From NCBI GenBank assembly GCA_963788325.1, contig CAWBGJ010000015.1, forward strand, positions 248,001 through 312,000: DNA of 64,000 nucleotides, in the 5' to 3' direction. The stretch's first letter is position 1; each line of letters starts with the position of its first letter. Positions 8,160 through 16,326 of this stretch are shown here, piece by piece. A program made the position numbers and the translations under genes. Source of the DNA: Prado023 sp963788325. GTDB lineage: Bacteria > Actinomycetota > Actinomycetes > S36-B12 > CAIYMF01. The notes under the pieces were generated by a model that did not search any database, was not told the DNA's origin, and was given only the letters and a program-made list of their open reading frames with translations.

Positions 8160-9575
8160 GTGACCGACCTGAGTGAGTCCGCTGCCCCGTACGTGCCCGA
8201 CACCAAGGCCACCGGCCTGTCGACGGATCCCGCCCTCGCCGGCCTCCCGGGCGCGGAGGCCGACGCCGTGACCCTCCTGCGCGAACTGATCCGTATCGAC
8301 ACCACCAACGTAGGTGCAAGTCCTGAGACGGTCGGGGAGATCGAGGCAGCCGAGTACGCGGAGGCCGCTCTGCGGGAAGTGGGGTTCGACCCGCAACCGT
8401 TCCACACCACCTCCTCCCGGCGCGCTGGCCTCGTGCTGCGGATCCCGGGCACCGACCCAGATGCGGCGCACCGGGCGCTGCTCCTGCACGGTCATCTCGA
8501 CATCGTCGCGGCAGCGGCCGACGACTGGACCCACCCGCCGTTCGCCGCGGAGATCGCCACCGACCCCGCGTCCGGCCTCGACATGGTCTGGGGCCGCGGG
8601 GCGGTCGACATGAAGGACATGGTCGCGATGATCCTGGCCGTGGCGCGGCACTGGGGGCGCACCGGAACGCGCCCACGCCGCGACGTCGTCCTGCTCCTGC
8701 TGCCTGACGAGGAGGCCGGCGGACTGCACGGGTCGCACTGGCTCGTCGACCACCGGCCCGAGATCTTCACCGGGGTCACCGAGGCTGTCGGCGAGGTCGG
8801 GGGGTTCTCGATGACCATCCGCGACGACCTGCGCCTCTACCTCGTGCAGACTGCGGAGAAGGGCATCGGCTGGCTGCGGCTGACCGCAGCCGGGCGGGCC
8901 GGCCACGGGTCGATGCTCAATGACGACAACGCCGTGACCAACCTGTGCGCGGCGGTCACCCGGCTCGGCGAGCACCAGTTCCCGGTGCGGGTGACCGACA
9001 CCACGCGTGCGTTCGTCGCCGAGCTGTCCGACGCGCTGGGGATGGACCTCGACCCCTACGACGTCGACGAGCTGCGCCGCGTGCTGGGCCCGCTGGCCCG
9101 CATAGTGGGGGCCACGCTGAGCAACACGGTGAACCCGACCATGCTCGCCGCGGGCGCCAAGGTCAATGTCATCCCGGGCCAGGCCAGCGCCCACGTGGAT
9201 GCCCGGTTCCTGCCGGGTCTCGAGGACGAGATGCTCGCCACGATCGATGAGCTGCTCGGCGATCGGGTCACCCGCGAGTTCCTCGTGCGCGACATCGCAC
9301 TGGAGACCAGCTTCGACGGCCCGTCGATCGACGCGATGGCCGCCGCCCTACGAGCCGAGGACCCAGGCGCTCGGCCAGTGCCGTACACGCTGTCCGGGGG
9401 CACCGATGCCAAGGCCTTCTCCCTGCTGGGCATCCGCTGCTACGGGTTCGCGCCCCTGCGCCTGCCGCCGACCCTGGACTTCGGCGCCCTGTTCCACGGG
9501 GTCGACGAGCGGGTTCCGATCGACGGCCTGCAGTTCGGCGTGCGCGTCCTGGACCGGTTCCTGCGCGCCTGCTGA
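8160..9575 (+). CDS. M20/M25/M40 family metallohydrolase (dipeptidase/deacylase-like)
   Basis: A 471-residue zinc-dependent aminoacylase/carboxypeptidase-family enzyme. Metal and catalytic residues are in place: LLLHGHLDIV (His and Asp), GRGAVDMKDMVA (bridging Asp), PDEEAGG (general-base Glu and metal Glu). The bacterial exopeptidase dimerisation insert spans roughly residues 235-370 (AAGRAGHGSM onward), and a late GGTDAKAFSLLGIRCYGFAP carries the final ligand region. Length fits the family. The GTG at 8160 is preferred because CAGGAT lies 6 nt before it. Cytoplasmic; no signal peptide. Substrate (N-acyl amino acid or dipeptide) cannot be told from sequence. Confidence 0.88.
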   Translation: MTDLSESAAPYVPDTKATGLSTDPALAGLPGAEADAVTLLRELIRIDTTNVGASPETVGEIEAAEYAEAALREVGFDPQPFHTTSSRRAGLVLRIPGTDPDAAHRALLLHGHLDIVAAAADDWTHPPFAAEIATDPASGLDMVWGRGAVDMKDMVAMILAVARHWGRTGTRPRRDVVLLLLPDEEAGGLHGSHWLVDHRPEIFTGVTEAVGEVGGFSMTIRDDLRLYLVQTAEKGIGWLRLTAAGRAGHGSMLNDDNAVTNLCAAVTRLGEHQFPVRVTDTTRAFVAELSDALGMDLDPYDVDELRRVLGPLARIVGATLSNTVNPTMLAAGAKVNVIPGQASAHVDARFLPGLEDEMLATIDELLGDRVTREFLVRDIALETSFDGPSIDAMAAALRAEDPGARPVPYTLSGGTDAKAFSLLGIRCYGFAPLRLPPTLDFGALFHGVDERVPIDGLQFGVRVLDRFLRAC

Positions 9576-9590
9576 ACCCGAAACCCTCGG

Positions 9591-9637
9591 TGCTGTGTAC
9601 GGAATCGACCGCTTTCTGGTCGATTCCGTACACAGCA
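9591..9637. terminator. Perfect 20-bp inverted repeat, probable bidirectional terminator
   Basis: Two perfectly complementary 20-nt arms (9591-9610 and 9618-9637; left arm begins TGCTGTGTACGG) flank a 7-nt loop GCTTTCT. The repeat lies 15 nt after the stop of the M20 gene and 16 nt before the stop of the convergent aldo/keto reductase gene, the position of a shared terminator. There is no U-tract. The arms are far longer and less G/C-only than usual for this genome. Confidence 0.55.
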
Positions 9638-9653
9638 ACACCAGGGCCGGGAC

Positions 9654-10598
9654 TCAGATCCCCTCGGACACCTCGTCGAGCGCGGCGCGGATCTCGACGG
9701 GAAGGACCAGCTCGTCGGCGCGCAGGGCCCCACGAAGCTGCGCTGCGGTGCGCGACCCGAGCAGGACCGAGGCCACCCCGGGCCGGTCACGCACCCACGC
9801 CACGGCCACCTCCACCGGTGCGACGCCCAACCCCTCCGCGGCGGTGCACACCGCATCCACGATCCGCCGGTGCCCCATGTCGAGGTACTCGCGCACGAAC
9901 CCGCCGAGGTGCGGGGACGCGCCCCGGGAGTCCGCCGGTGTGCCATGGCGGTACTTGCCGGTGAGCACGCCCCGCCCGATCGGCGACCAGGCCAGGACGC
10001 CGGCCCCCACCGCGGCCGCGGCGTCCAGTGCGTCGACCTCGCCGTCGCGGGCGAGCAACGAGTACTCCACCTCGTTGGCCACCAGCGCCAGGCCATGACG
10101 GTGCTGGGCGGTCGTGGCCGCCAGGGCCAGCTGCCAGGGCGCGTAGTTGGAGACCCCCACGTACCGCGCCCGGCCGGACTCCTGGGCAATAGCCAGGGCC
10201 GAGAGCGTCTCCTCGATCGGAGTCACCGAGTCCCAGCCATGCACCAGCCAGAGGTCCACGTAGTCGGTGCCCAGCCGGGCCAACGACCCCTCCAGCGCGC
10301 GCAGCAGGTGCCGGCGGGACCCGTCGAACCGCCGGTCAGGCGTGCGCCGCCCGCCGGCCTTCGTGGCGATCACGACCTCCTCGCGCACCCCGGCCTCGGC
10401 CACCAGTGTGCCGAGCAGCTCCTCCGCCGCCCCGGAGGCGTATACGTCGGCGGTGTCGAACAGGGTGCCGCCGGCGGCCAGGAACAGCTCGAACTGGTCG
10501 CGGGCCTCGTACTCGTCGGTGTCGCGGCCCCAGGTCATCGTCCCCAGACCCATGCGACTGACGTGCAGGCCGCTGCGTCCCACTGCGTGGCTGTCCAT
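9654..10598 (-). CDS. Aldo/keto reductase
   Basis: A 314-residue NADPH-dependent aldo/keto reductase. The catalytic tetrad is readable: Asp and Tyr in LFDTADVYASG, Lys in VIATKAGGR and His in LWLVHGWD. The cofactor-binding C-terminal part is also present (LLGSRTAAQLRGAL). It opens with the family-typical GRSGLHVSRMGLGTMTWG. The ATG at 10598 is supported by TAGCGT 8 nt upstream on the minus strand with no Shine-Dalgarno. Substrate is not predictable. It is convergent with the M20 peptidase and divergent from uppP. Confidence 0.9.
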   Translation of the reverse strand: MDSHAVGRSGLHVSRMGLGTMTWGRDTDEYEARDQFELFLAAGGTLFDTADVYASGAAEELLGTLVAEAGVREEVVIATKAGGRRTPDRRFDGSRRHLLRALEGSLARLGTDYVDLWLVHGWDSVTPIEETLSALAIAQESGRARYVGVSNYAPWQLALAATTAQHRHGLALVANEVEYSLLARDGEVDALDAAAAVGAGVLAWSPIGRGVLTGKYRHGTPADSRGASPHLGGFVREYLDMGHRRIVDAVCTAAEGLGVAPVEVAVAWVRDRPGVASVLLGSRTAAQLRGALRADELVLPVEIRAALDEVSEGI

Positions 10599-10606
10599 GG
10601 CGCGTC

Positions 10607-10612
10607 ACGCTA
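10607..10612 (-). promoter_or_regulatory. -10-like TAGCGT of the aldo/keto reductase
   Basis: TAGCGT on the minus strand ends 8 nt before the ATG at 10598. This is the spacing of a leaderless promoter, and the same hexamer precedes helY and the diacylglycerol kinase. Confidence 0.4.
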
Positions 10613-10713
10613 TCGGCTGCGCAGGCGTGCGACCGTCAGGGTCTAGGCTCGGCGCGGCGCCGGAGTCGGCGATTCACCCGCGAGCGGCGGGCGCAGTCCA
10701 GGAGGTGCTGGCG

Positions 10714-11583
10714 GTGGTGGGCATGCTCACGATGACTGCGCAGGTGGCGGCAGCCGAGCCGGTCACCTGGTTCCAGGCCGTCATCCTCGGGATCCTGCAG
10801 GGCCTGACCGAGTTCCTGCCCATCTCCAGCAGCGCCCACCTGTTGATCTTCTCCCAGTTCTTCGGCTGGTCGGACCCCGGTGCGGCGTTCACCGCGGTGA
10901 CCCAGATCGGCACCGAGACCGCGGTGATCATCTACTTCGCCAAGGACATCTGGCGCATCATCCGCGCCTGGCTCGGCCAGTTCACGCACCCGGAGACCCG
11001 CGGGGACCTTGACGTGCGGATGGGCTGGTTGGTCATCGTCGGGACCCTGCCCATCGGGATCCTCGGTTTCGTGTTCTCCGACCAGATCGAGACGGTGGCG
11101 CGCAACCTCTACCTGGTGGCCTTCACGCTCATCACCTTCGGCATCCTCCTGGGCATCGCTGACCGGATCGGAAGCCAGTCCAAGGAGCTCAAGGACCTCT
11201 CGGTGCGCGACGGGGTGATCTACGGCCTCTGCCAGGCGCTGGCACTGGTGCCCGGTGTCTCCCGCTCAGGTGCCAGCATCACCGGCGGCTTGTTCCTGGG
11301 CTACACCCGGGAGGCGGCCACGCGCTACGCGTTCCTCCTGGCCATCCCCGCGGTCATGGCCTCAGGCCTCTACCAGGCCCTGGACATCAGCAGCGACCCG
11401 ACTGTCTCCTGGGGCCCCACGATCCTGGCCACCGCAATCGCGTTCGTGATCGGCTATGCGGTCATCGCGTGGCTGATCCGCTACGTGTCGACCAACTCGT
11501 ACATGCCGTTCGTCATCTACCGGATCGGCCTGGGCACTCTGGTGTTGGTGCTGCTCGGCGCCGGCGTCCTCACCAGCGCCTGA
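10714..11583 (+). CDS. uppP: Undecaprenyl-diphosphate phosphatase
   Basis: A 289-residue integral membrane protein that dephosphorylates undecaprenyl diphosphate to recycle the lipid carrier for peptidoglycan. Both signature blocks are present: LGILQGLTEFLPISSSAHL near the N-terminus and PGVSRSGASITGGLFLG in the second half, with about eight helices. The start is between GTG 10714 (8 nt after AGGAGG) and ATG 10723; I took 10714. The order uppP, then histidine phosphatase, DUF3090 and SCO1664, matches the mycobacterial block around Rv2136c-Rv2133c, although here corA is inserted. Confers basal bacitracin tolerance in homologues. Confidence 0.93.
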   Translation: MVGMLTMTAQVAAAEPVTWFQAVILGILQGLTEFLPISSSAHLLIFSQFFGWSDPGAAFTAVTQIGTETAVIIYFAKDIWRIIRAWLGQFTHPETRGDLDVRMGWLVIVGTLPIGILGFVFSDQIETVARNLYLVAFTLITFGILLGIADRIGSQSKELKDLSVRDGVIYGLCQALALVPGVSRSGASITGGLFLGYTREAATRYAFLLAIPAVMASGLYQALDISSDPTVSWGPTILATAIAFVIGYAVIAWLIRYVSTNSYMPFVIYRIGLGTLVLVLLGAGVLTSA

Positions 11584-11625
11584 CCCACCCGCCCGCAGTC
11601 AGTCCGGCTGTGCGGCTCGAGGACC

Positions 11626-12651
11626 TCACAACCACTTCGAGCGCTTGAACGCACGGAACATGAGCACCAGGATCCCGGCCATGACCAGCAGCACGGCGGG
11701 GTAGCCGAACCGCCAGCTGAGCTCGGGCATGTTGGCGAAGTTCATGCCGTAGATCCCGGCGATCGCGGTCGGGACCGCCAGCAGGGCGGCGTAGGCCGCC
11801 ATCTTGCGCATGTCGGTGTTCTGCTGCAGGGACTGGCGTGCATTCGATGCCTGCAGGATCGTCATGAGCAGGCTCTCGTAGGACTCCGCCGCGTCGTTGG
11901 CGCGCAACAGGTGGTCGCCGAGGTCGTGGAAGTAGGTCCCCATGGCCTGCGGGATGCCGGGCATCCGCGCCTCGACGAGACGCTGCGCGTGCGGCACCAG
12001 CGGCGCGATCGCCCGACGCAGCTCCAGGTTCTCGCGCTTGAGCAGGTAGATGGTCTCGCTGTCATCGGTCACCCGAGGAGAGAACACATGCTCCTCGATG
12101 ACATCGAGGTCCTTGCCGATCTCGTCGGCGGCCGCCAGGTAGCCATCGACGATCGCGTCGGTGATCGCGTGCAGCGCAGCCATCGGCCCGTGGTCGAGGA
12201 ACTCCTGACGAGCCACGGTGTCCAGGCGCACCTGTCCCAGCAGTCCGATCGGACCCAGGCGCACGGTCAGAACGTAGGACTCACCGACGATCACCGCGAT
12301 CTGCCCGATCTCGATCGACGACGTCGGCTCGTCGTACATCACGATCTTGAACACCACCAGGGCCTGTCCCTGCGCGGAGAGCTCCAGCTTCGCCCGCTGT
12401 CGCGGGTTGAGCGCGTCGTCGATCCAGAGAGCGGGGATCTCGAAGACCTCGGCCAGTGCGCCGAGTTCCGCGCGGCTGGGCGAGGCGAGGGCGATCCAGA
12501 GGAAGTCCGAGGGATCAGCACTGGCCCGCTCGTACATGGCCCGCACGAGCGAGACCGCGTCGTCGGTCATGGTCGCCACCGACCTGACCAGGCTCGACTG
12601 GGCCTCGTCGACCTCGACCCCGTGGCAGTAGCGCCCCAATCCCACGATCAC
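11626..12651 (-). CDS. corA: CorA-family magnesium/divalent cation transporter
   Basis: A 341-residue CorA channel. It has a large cytoplasmic N-terminal domain, a long helical stalk, and two C-terminal transmembrane helices. The selectivity motif GMN is present in IYGMNFANMPEL, and the protein ends in a basic tail KRSKWL. The GTG at 12651 gives the usual start (VGLGRYCHGVEVDEA) and lies close to the divergent histidine phosphatase gene. An open frame continues upstream, but it is the antisense of that gene. A GACGAT hexamer lies 6 nt before the start, and no ribosome-binding site is seen. Full length for the family. Confidence 0.92.
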   Translation of the reverse strand: MIVGLGRYCHGVEVDEAQSSLVRSVATMTDDAVSLVRAMYERASADPSDFLWIALASPSRAELGALAEVFEIPALWIDDALNPRQRAKLELSAQGQALVVFKIVMYDEPTSSIEIGQIAVIVGESYVLTVRLGPIGLLGQVRLDTVARQEFLDHGPMAALHAITDAIVDGYLAAADEIGKDLDVIEEHVFSPRVTDDSETIYLLKRENLELRRAIAPLVPHAQRLVEARMPGIPQAMGTYFHDLGDHLLRANDAAESYESLLMTILQASNARQSLQQNTDMRKMAAYAALLAVPTAIAGIYGMNFANMPELSWRFGYPAVLLVMAGILVLMFRAFKRSKWL

Positions 12652-12744
12652 CGACCCATCGTCGCACCGCTGTCTGGCCGATGTCGGGCTACCCTTCCCA
12701 GATGCTCCGGGAGTGCAGATGAACAGTGCGTGGACGGTCGTTGC

Positions 12745-13398
12745 GTGACCACGGTCCTGCTGGTCCGCCATGGGCGGACCTCGGCCAACGCCACCGGTGT
12801 CCTCGCCGGCCGGGCGCCGGGCGTGCCCCTGGACGCACACGGCCGTCGGCAGGCCCGCAGCCTGGGCACCCGGCTGCGGACCGTCCCCCTGGCGGCCGTG
12901 GTGCATTCCCCGCTCGAGCGGTGTGTGCAGACCACCGACGGGCTGCTGCGCGAGCGCGAGGAGGTGCCTCGGCACCCCGATGACCGACTCCTCGAGTGCG
13001 ACTACGGGCAGTGGACCGGTGGGTCCCTGGCCGAACTCGCCAAGGAGCCGCTGTGGCCGGTGATCCAGGCCCAGCCCTCCCAGGTGACGTTCCCGGCGGG
13101 TGAGTCGCTGCCGGCGATGGCCGAACGCGCGGTCGGGGCGGTGCTCGGCTGGGTGGGCGCGTACCCGGATTCCACGATCGCGGTCGTCTCGCACGGCGAT
13201 GTGATCAAGGCGATCCTCTCCGACGCGCTGGGGCAACCGTTCGACGAGTTCCAACGGATCGTCGTAGGCCCCGGGTCGCTGAGCATCGTGCGGTACGGCA
13301 CCGACCGACCCGTCGTGCTGCGGATGAACGACACGGGCCGCGCGCTACCGATCCACACAGCTGCGGGGCAGCCCACGGTGGGCGGCGGGACGAGCTGA
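12745..13398 (+). CDS. Histidine phosphatase family protein (phosphoglycerate-mutase-like)
   Basis: A 217-residue branch-1 histidine phosphatase. The phosphohistidine motif LVRHGRTSAN sits at the N-terminus, the second Arg in SPLERCVQTT, the acid in LECDYGQWTG and the second His in VVSHGDVIKA. GTG 12745 places the RHG motif at the usual distance from the N-terminus. It corresponds by neighbourhood to the Rv2135c-type protein found between uppP and DUF3090 in actinobacteria. Substrate unknown (acid phosphatase activity is reported for the mycobacterial relative). Confidence 0.88.
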   Translation: MTTVLLVRHGRTSANATGVLAGRAPGVPLDAHGRRQARSLGTRLRTVPLAAVVHSPLERCVQTTDGLLREREEVPRHPDDRLLECDYGQWTGGSLAELAKEPLWPVIQAQPSQVTFPAGESLPAMAERAVGAVLGWVGAYPDSTIAVVSHGDVIKAILSDALGQPFDEFQRIVVGPGSLSIVRYGTDRPVVLRMNDTGRALPIHTAAGQPTVGGGTS

Positions 13399-13436
13399 GC
13401 GGCAGTCCCCAGCGGCCCGCGCCCCCGAGGTGGGGC

Positions 13437-13460
13437 GGATCCGGGCCCGGATCCGGGCCC
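13437..13460. repeat. Tandem 12-bp repeat forming an 18-bp palindrome
   Basis: GGATCCGGGCCC occurs twice in perfect tandem. Positions 13443-13460 read as a perfect 18-nt palindrome. It lies in the 114-bp gap between the histidine phosphatase and DUF3090 genes and could act as a terminator hairpin or a protein site. Confidence 0.5.
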
Positions 13461-13499
13461 CCAGGGGGCGAGGACGAGGCGCATCTGTGCGGCGCCGAC

Positions 13500-13505
13500 T
13501 AGTCT
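13500..13505 (+). promoter_or_regulatory. -10-like TAGTCT of the DUF3090 gene
   Basis: TAGTCT ends 7 nt before the ATG at 13513. There is no Shine-Dalgarno, so the DUF3090-SCO1664 pair probably has its own leaderless promoter. Confidence 0.45.
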
Positions 13506-13512
13506 GATCGCC

Positions 13513-14058
13513 ATGCCGCGCCAGATCCACCTGCACGATCCCGTGCACCGGTTCGTCGTGGGCACGGTCGGGATGCCCGGTGAGCGCACCTTCTACGTGC
13601 AGGCGCGCTCCGGGGACCTGGTGAGCAGCGTCGCCCTGGAGAAGCAGCAGGTCGCGACCCTGGCTGATCGCCTCGACGAGCTGATCGCCGACGTCGCACA
13701 GCGCTTCGATTTCGAGGTGCCCGAGCCGGGGCCGGTCGACGTCGCTCCGCTCGACGTCCCGCTGGTCGAGGAGTTCCGGGTCGCGGCGATCGCGTTCGGC
13801 TGGGACCCCGCCCACGACCAGATGCTGTTCGAGATGCATGGCCCGACCGGCGACGAGGACCTCGACCCGACCGAGATCGCTGATGAGGACGAGGGCCCAC
13901 CGATCCTGCGTGTGCGCACCACCGTGGACCAGGCGGTGGACTTCGTCGTCCGGGCGCGCAAGGTGATCGCCGCAGGGCGACCGCCGTGCCCGTTCTGCCA
14001 GCAGCCGCTGGACCCAGCGGGGCACATCTGCCCGCGGGCCAACGGCTACCGGCGGTGA
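13513..14058 (+). CDS. DUF3090 family protein
   Basis: A 181-residue actinobacterial conserved protein. It begins PRQIHLHDPVHRFVVGTVGMPGERTFYVQAR, the family signature, and ends with a zinc-ribbon-like CPFCQQPLDPAGHICPR (three Cys and one His). The middle is acidic. No biochemical function is established for the family. It overlaps the SCO1664-type gene by 4 nt (GTGA), so the two are translationally coupled, and the pair is conserved next to histidine phosphatase and uppP genes across actinobacteria. Confidence 0.9.
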   Translation: MPRQIHLHDPVHRFVVGTVGMPGERTFYVQARSGDLVSSVALEKQQVATLADRLDELIADVAQRFDFEVPEPGPVDVAPLDVPLVEEFRVAAIAFGWDPAHDQMLFEMHGPTGDEDLDPTEIADEDEGPPILRVRTTVDQAVDFVVRARKVIAAGRPPCPFCQQPLDPAGHICPRANGYRR

Positions 14059-14849
14059 GGCTGCCCGAACTCGCGACCGGCGACCTGCACGTGCTGGGCC
14101 GCCTGGCCGAGGCCTCCAACCTCGCCCTGCTGGCAGAGGTGCGCAGCGACGCCGGGCCCATCCGCTGCATCTACAAGCCCGTGCGCGGCGAGCGCCCGCT
14201 CTGGGACTTCCCCGACACGGCACTGGCCGCCCGCGAGGTGCTCTGCGCCCGGGTGGCCGACTGCTTCGGGTGGGATCTGGTCCCCGCCACGCACTGGCGT
14301 ACCGACGGGCCCTTCGGGGCGGGGATGTGCCAGGAGTGGATCGAGGCAGTCGATGATCCCCCCGTCGCGCTGTTCGCGGAGTTCCAGGTGCCCGAGGGCT
14401 GGCGCGAGGTCGCACAGGGACGCACCAGCGAGGGCGCTGTGGTCGCCCTGGCCCACGAGGACTCTGGGTCGGTGCAGCGGCTGGTCCTGCTCGACGCTGT
14501 GGTCAACAACGCCGACCGCAAGGGCGGTCATCTGCTGCGCCGGGCCGACGGCCGCCTGGCCGGGATCGACCATGGCGTGAGCTTCCACGTGGAGAACAAG
14601 CTGCGGACGGTGCTGTGGGGGTGGGCCGGGGAGCCGCTGCCCGAGGAGCTGGCAGCCGAGCTGGCAGTGGGGGCGCCCGCGTTCCATGCCCTGGTGGACC
14701 AGTGGGCCGGATCGGCGCACGCCGGCGAGGGGCATCTGTCGGCCGACGAGGTGGCCGCGGCGCACACCCGGCTCGAGGATCTCTTGGCGACCGGGCGGTT
14801 CCCGATGCCGGGAAGCGACTGGCCCACGCTGCCCTGGCCCCCGATGTAG
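14055..14849 (+). CDS. SCO1664 family protein (kinase-fold-like, function unknown)
   Basis: A 264-residue cytoplasmic protein of the SCO1664 family. Readable elements resemble a small-molecule or lipid kinase fold: IRCIYKPVRGERPLWDFP with a conserved lysine, DAVVNNADRKGGHLLRR (catalytic-loop-like N-x-D-R-K) and GRLAGIDHGVSFH (metal-binding D-H-G-like). This resembles the PI3/4-kinase-related families, but activity is not established. GTG 14055 overlaps the DUF3090 stop. The downstream stretch 14860-14890 holds short repeated CCCACGG units. Confidence 0.85.
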   Translation: MRLPELATGDLHVLGRLAEASNLALLAEVRSDAGPIRCIYKPVRGERPLWDFPDTALAAREVLCARVADCFGWDLVPATHWRTDGPFGAGMCQEWIEAVDDPPVALFAEFQVPEGWREVAQGRTSEGAVVALAHEDSGSVQRLVLLDAVVNNADRKGGHLLRRADGRLAGIDHGVSFHVENKLRTVLWGWAGEPLPEELAAELAVGAPAFHALVDQWAGSAHAGEGHLSADEVAAAHTRLEDLLATGRFPMPGSDWPTLPWPPM

Positions 14850-14894
14850 CTCCCGGCCCCGGCCCACAGCCCACGGCCCACGGCCCACGAGAGC

Positions 14895-15506
14895 TCAGTC
14901 GAGGACCCGGCCCGTGCTCCCGTCGACGAGGACGTCGGCTGCGGCACGCGTGCCATCCGCCGCGAAGTGGGCTGCCTCGTGGCGCTGCCACGCCTGCCAC
15001 GGCTCTGTCATCGCCTCGCCGTCGCGGTCCAAGCCGCGCCGCAGGCGCACGTCGACCGGGGCCTCGATCCACACCACCAGGCTCGCCCGGGCACGTACCC
15101 GCCGGGAGGCACTGGCGCAGCCCTCGAGGATGACGACCGGGGCGGCCGGCACCGCCACCCACTCGGTGAACCGGCGGACCTCCCAGTCGTAGCGCGGGTG
15201 CATGCCCGGCAGCCCGGCGCCCCATGCGACGAGCAACCAGGCGTCGATCCGCGTCGCCAGGGGGTCGCCCAGCTCCTGTTCCCAGCCCTCGTAGAGGTCA
15301 TCGAGGTGCACGACCGGCACGCCCCCGAGCGCCTCGGCCAACGCCGCGGCCAGAGTGGTCTTGCCCGATCCCGCCGGGCCGTCGACGCAGACCAGGCGGG
15401 TGCCGCCACAGCGCGGAGGCGCAGCCAGCACCTGCGCCGCGATCGCGGGCACTGCTGCGGGACTCGTCACGGGCCCATCATCGCTGCCCGCCGGGGTTGA
15501 GGGCAC
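14895..15506 (-). CDS. Uridine-kinase-like P-loop phosphotransferase
   Basis: A 203-residue P-loop protein. Walker A is DGPAGSGKTTLAAALA near residue 43-58, followed by VVHLDDLYEGWEQ, the DDFY-like substrate segment of uridine kinase/phosphoribulokinase relatives. VVILEGCASASR marks the Walker B region. It is shorter than authentic uridine kinases, so the substrate is uncertain. The start may be GTG 15506 or GTG 15470 (12 residues shorter); the P-loop is intact either way. It is divergent from the Sir2 gene and convergent on SCO1664. Confidence 0.75.
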   Translation of the reverse strand: MPSTPAGSDDGPVTSPAAVPAIAAQVLAAPPRCGGTRLVCVDGPAGSGKTTLAAALAEALGGVPVVHLDDLYEGWEQELGDPLATRIDAWLLVAWGAGLPGMHPRYDWEVRRFTEWVAVPAAPVVILEGCASASRRVRARASLVVWIEAPVDVRLRRGLDRDGEAMTEPWQAWQRHEAAHFAADGTRAAADVLVDGSTGRVLD

Positions 15507-15532
15507 CCCGCGCGCATCCTCGAGCCCCGGGG

Positions 15533-15538
15533 CAGGAT
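15533..15538 (+). promoter_or_regulatory. -10-like CAGGAT of the Sir2 gene
   Basis: CAGGAT ends 7 nt before ATG 15546. It overlaps the alternative ATG at 15537, which argues for the later start and a leaderless message. Confidence 0.45.
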
Positions 15539-15545
15539 GGGGCGC

Positions 15546-16277
15546 ATGGGCACCCCCGCGGACCTCGCCGAGCTCTGGCGCGCGTCGGCCCGCGTGGCGG
15601 TGCTCACCGGCGCCGGCATCTCCACGGACTCGGGGATCGCCGATTTCCGCGGACCGAATGGCCTGTGGACCCGCAACCCCGGCGCCCAGGCCATGTTCGA
15701 CTTCGGCACCTATGTGGCCGACCCCGAGGTGCGCCGCGCAGCGTGGGCCAACCGTCGGTCCAACCCGACCTGGTCAGCGCAGCCCAACCCCGGCCACCAC
15801 GCCCTGGCCGACCTCCAGCGCGCCGGCCGGCTCAGCACGCTCATGACGCAGAACATCGACGGGCTGCACCAACGCGCAGGGGCCACCGACGTCCTCGAGC
15901 TGCACGGGACCATCTGGGAGGTCACCTGCCTGTCGTGCCATGCGCGCTGGCCGACCGGCCAGATCCTGGCCCGCACCGAACCAGACCCACCCTGCGAGCT
16001 GTGTGGCGGCATCCTCAAGACGGCAACGATCTCGTTCGGCCAGGCCCTGGATGCAGCCGTGCTCGATGCCGCCTTCGACGCGGCGGCCCGGGCGGACCTC
16101 CTCGTGGCGATCGGCACCTCCCTGCAGGTCAATCCCGTGGCTGGGCTGGCCGGCATCCCCGGCACGCTGGCGATCGTCAACGCCGAGCCGACGCCCTACG
16201 ACGACCGCGCCCAACTCGTACTGCGCGCACCGATCTCCGAGGTGCTCGGCGAGGTCCGCGGGCTGCTGGCGGGCTGA
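15546..16277 (+). CDS. Sir2-family NAD-dependent protein deacylase
   Basis: A 243-residue sirtuin. It removes acyl groups from lysines using NAD. Diagnostic motifs are VLTGAGISTDSGIADFRG (NAD pocket), TLMTQNIDGLHQRAG (the N and D of the catalytic core), LELHGTIWEVTC with the catalytic His, and a four-cysteine zinc site (CLSC...CELC). IGTSLQVNP and IVNAEPTPYD complete the Rossmann fold. Length and order are typical of bacterial sirtuins. ATG 15546 is chosen because of the -10-like hexamer just upstream. Targets cannot be inferred. Confidence 0.93.
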   Translation: MGTPADLAELWRASARVAVLTGAGISTDSGIADFRGPNGLWTRNPGAQAMFDFGTYVADPEVRRAAWANRRSNPTWSAQPNPGHHALADLQRAGRLSTLMTQNIDGLHQRAGATDVLELHGTIWEVTCLSCHARWPTGQILARTEPDPPCELCGGILKTATISFGQALDAAVLDAAFDAAARADLLVAIGTSLQVNPVAGLAGIPGTLAIVNAEPTPYDDRAQLVLRAPISEVLGEVRGLLAG

Positions 16278-16314
16278 GCCGGCAGCCCCCGACCCCCGTC
16301 GGCGGCCAGTGCGG

Positions 16315-16320
16315 CAGGAT
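16315..16320 (+). promoter_or_regulatory. -10-like CAGGAT of the epoxide-hydrolase-like gene
   Basis: CAGGAT ends 6 nt before ATG 16327 and there is no ribosome-binding site. Same hexamer and spacing as the M20 gene. Confidence 0.45.
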
Positions 16321-16326
16321 CGTGCC

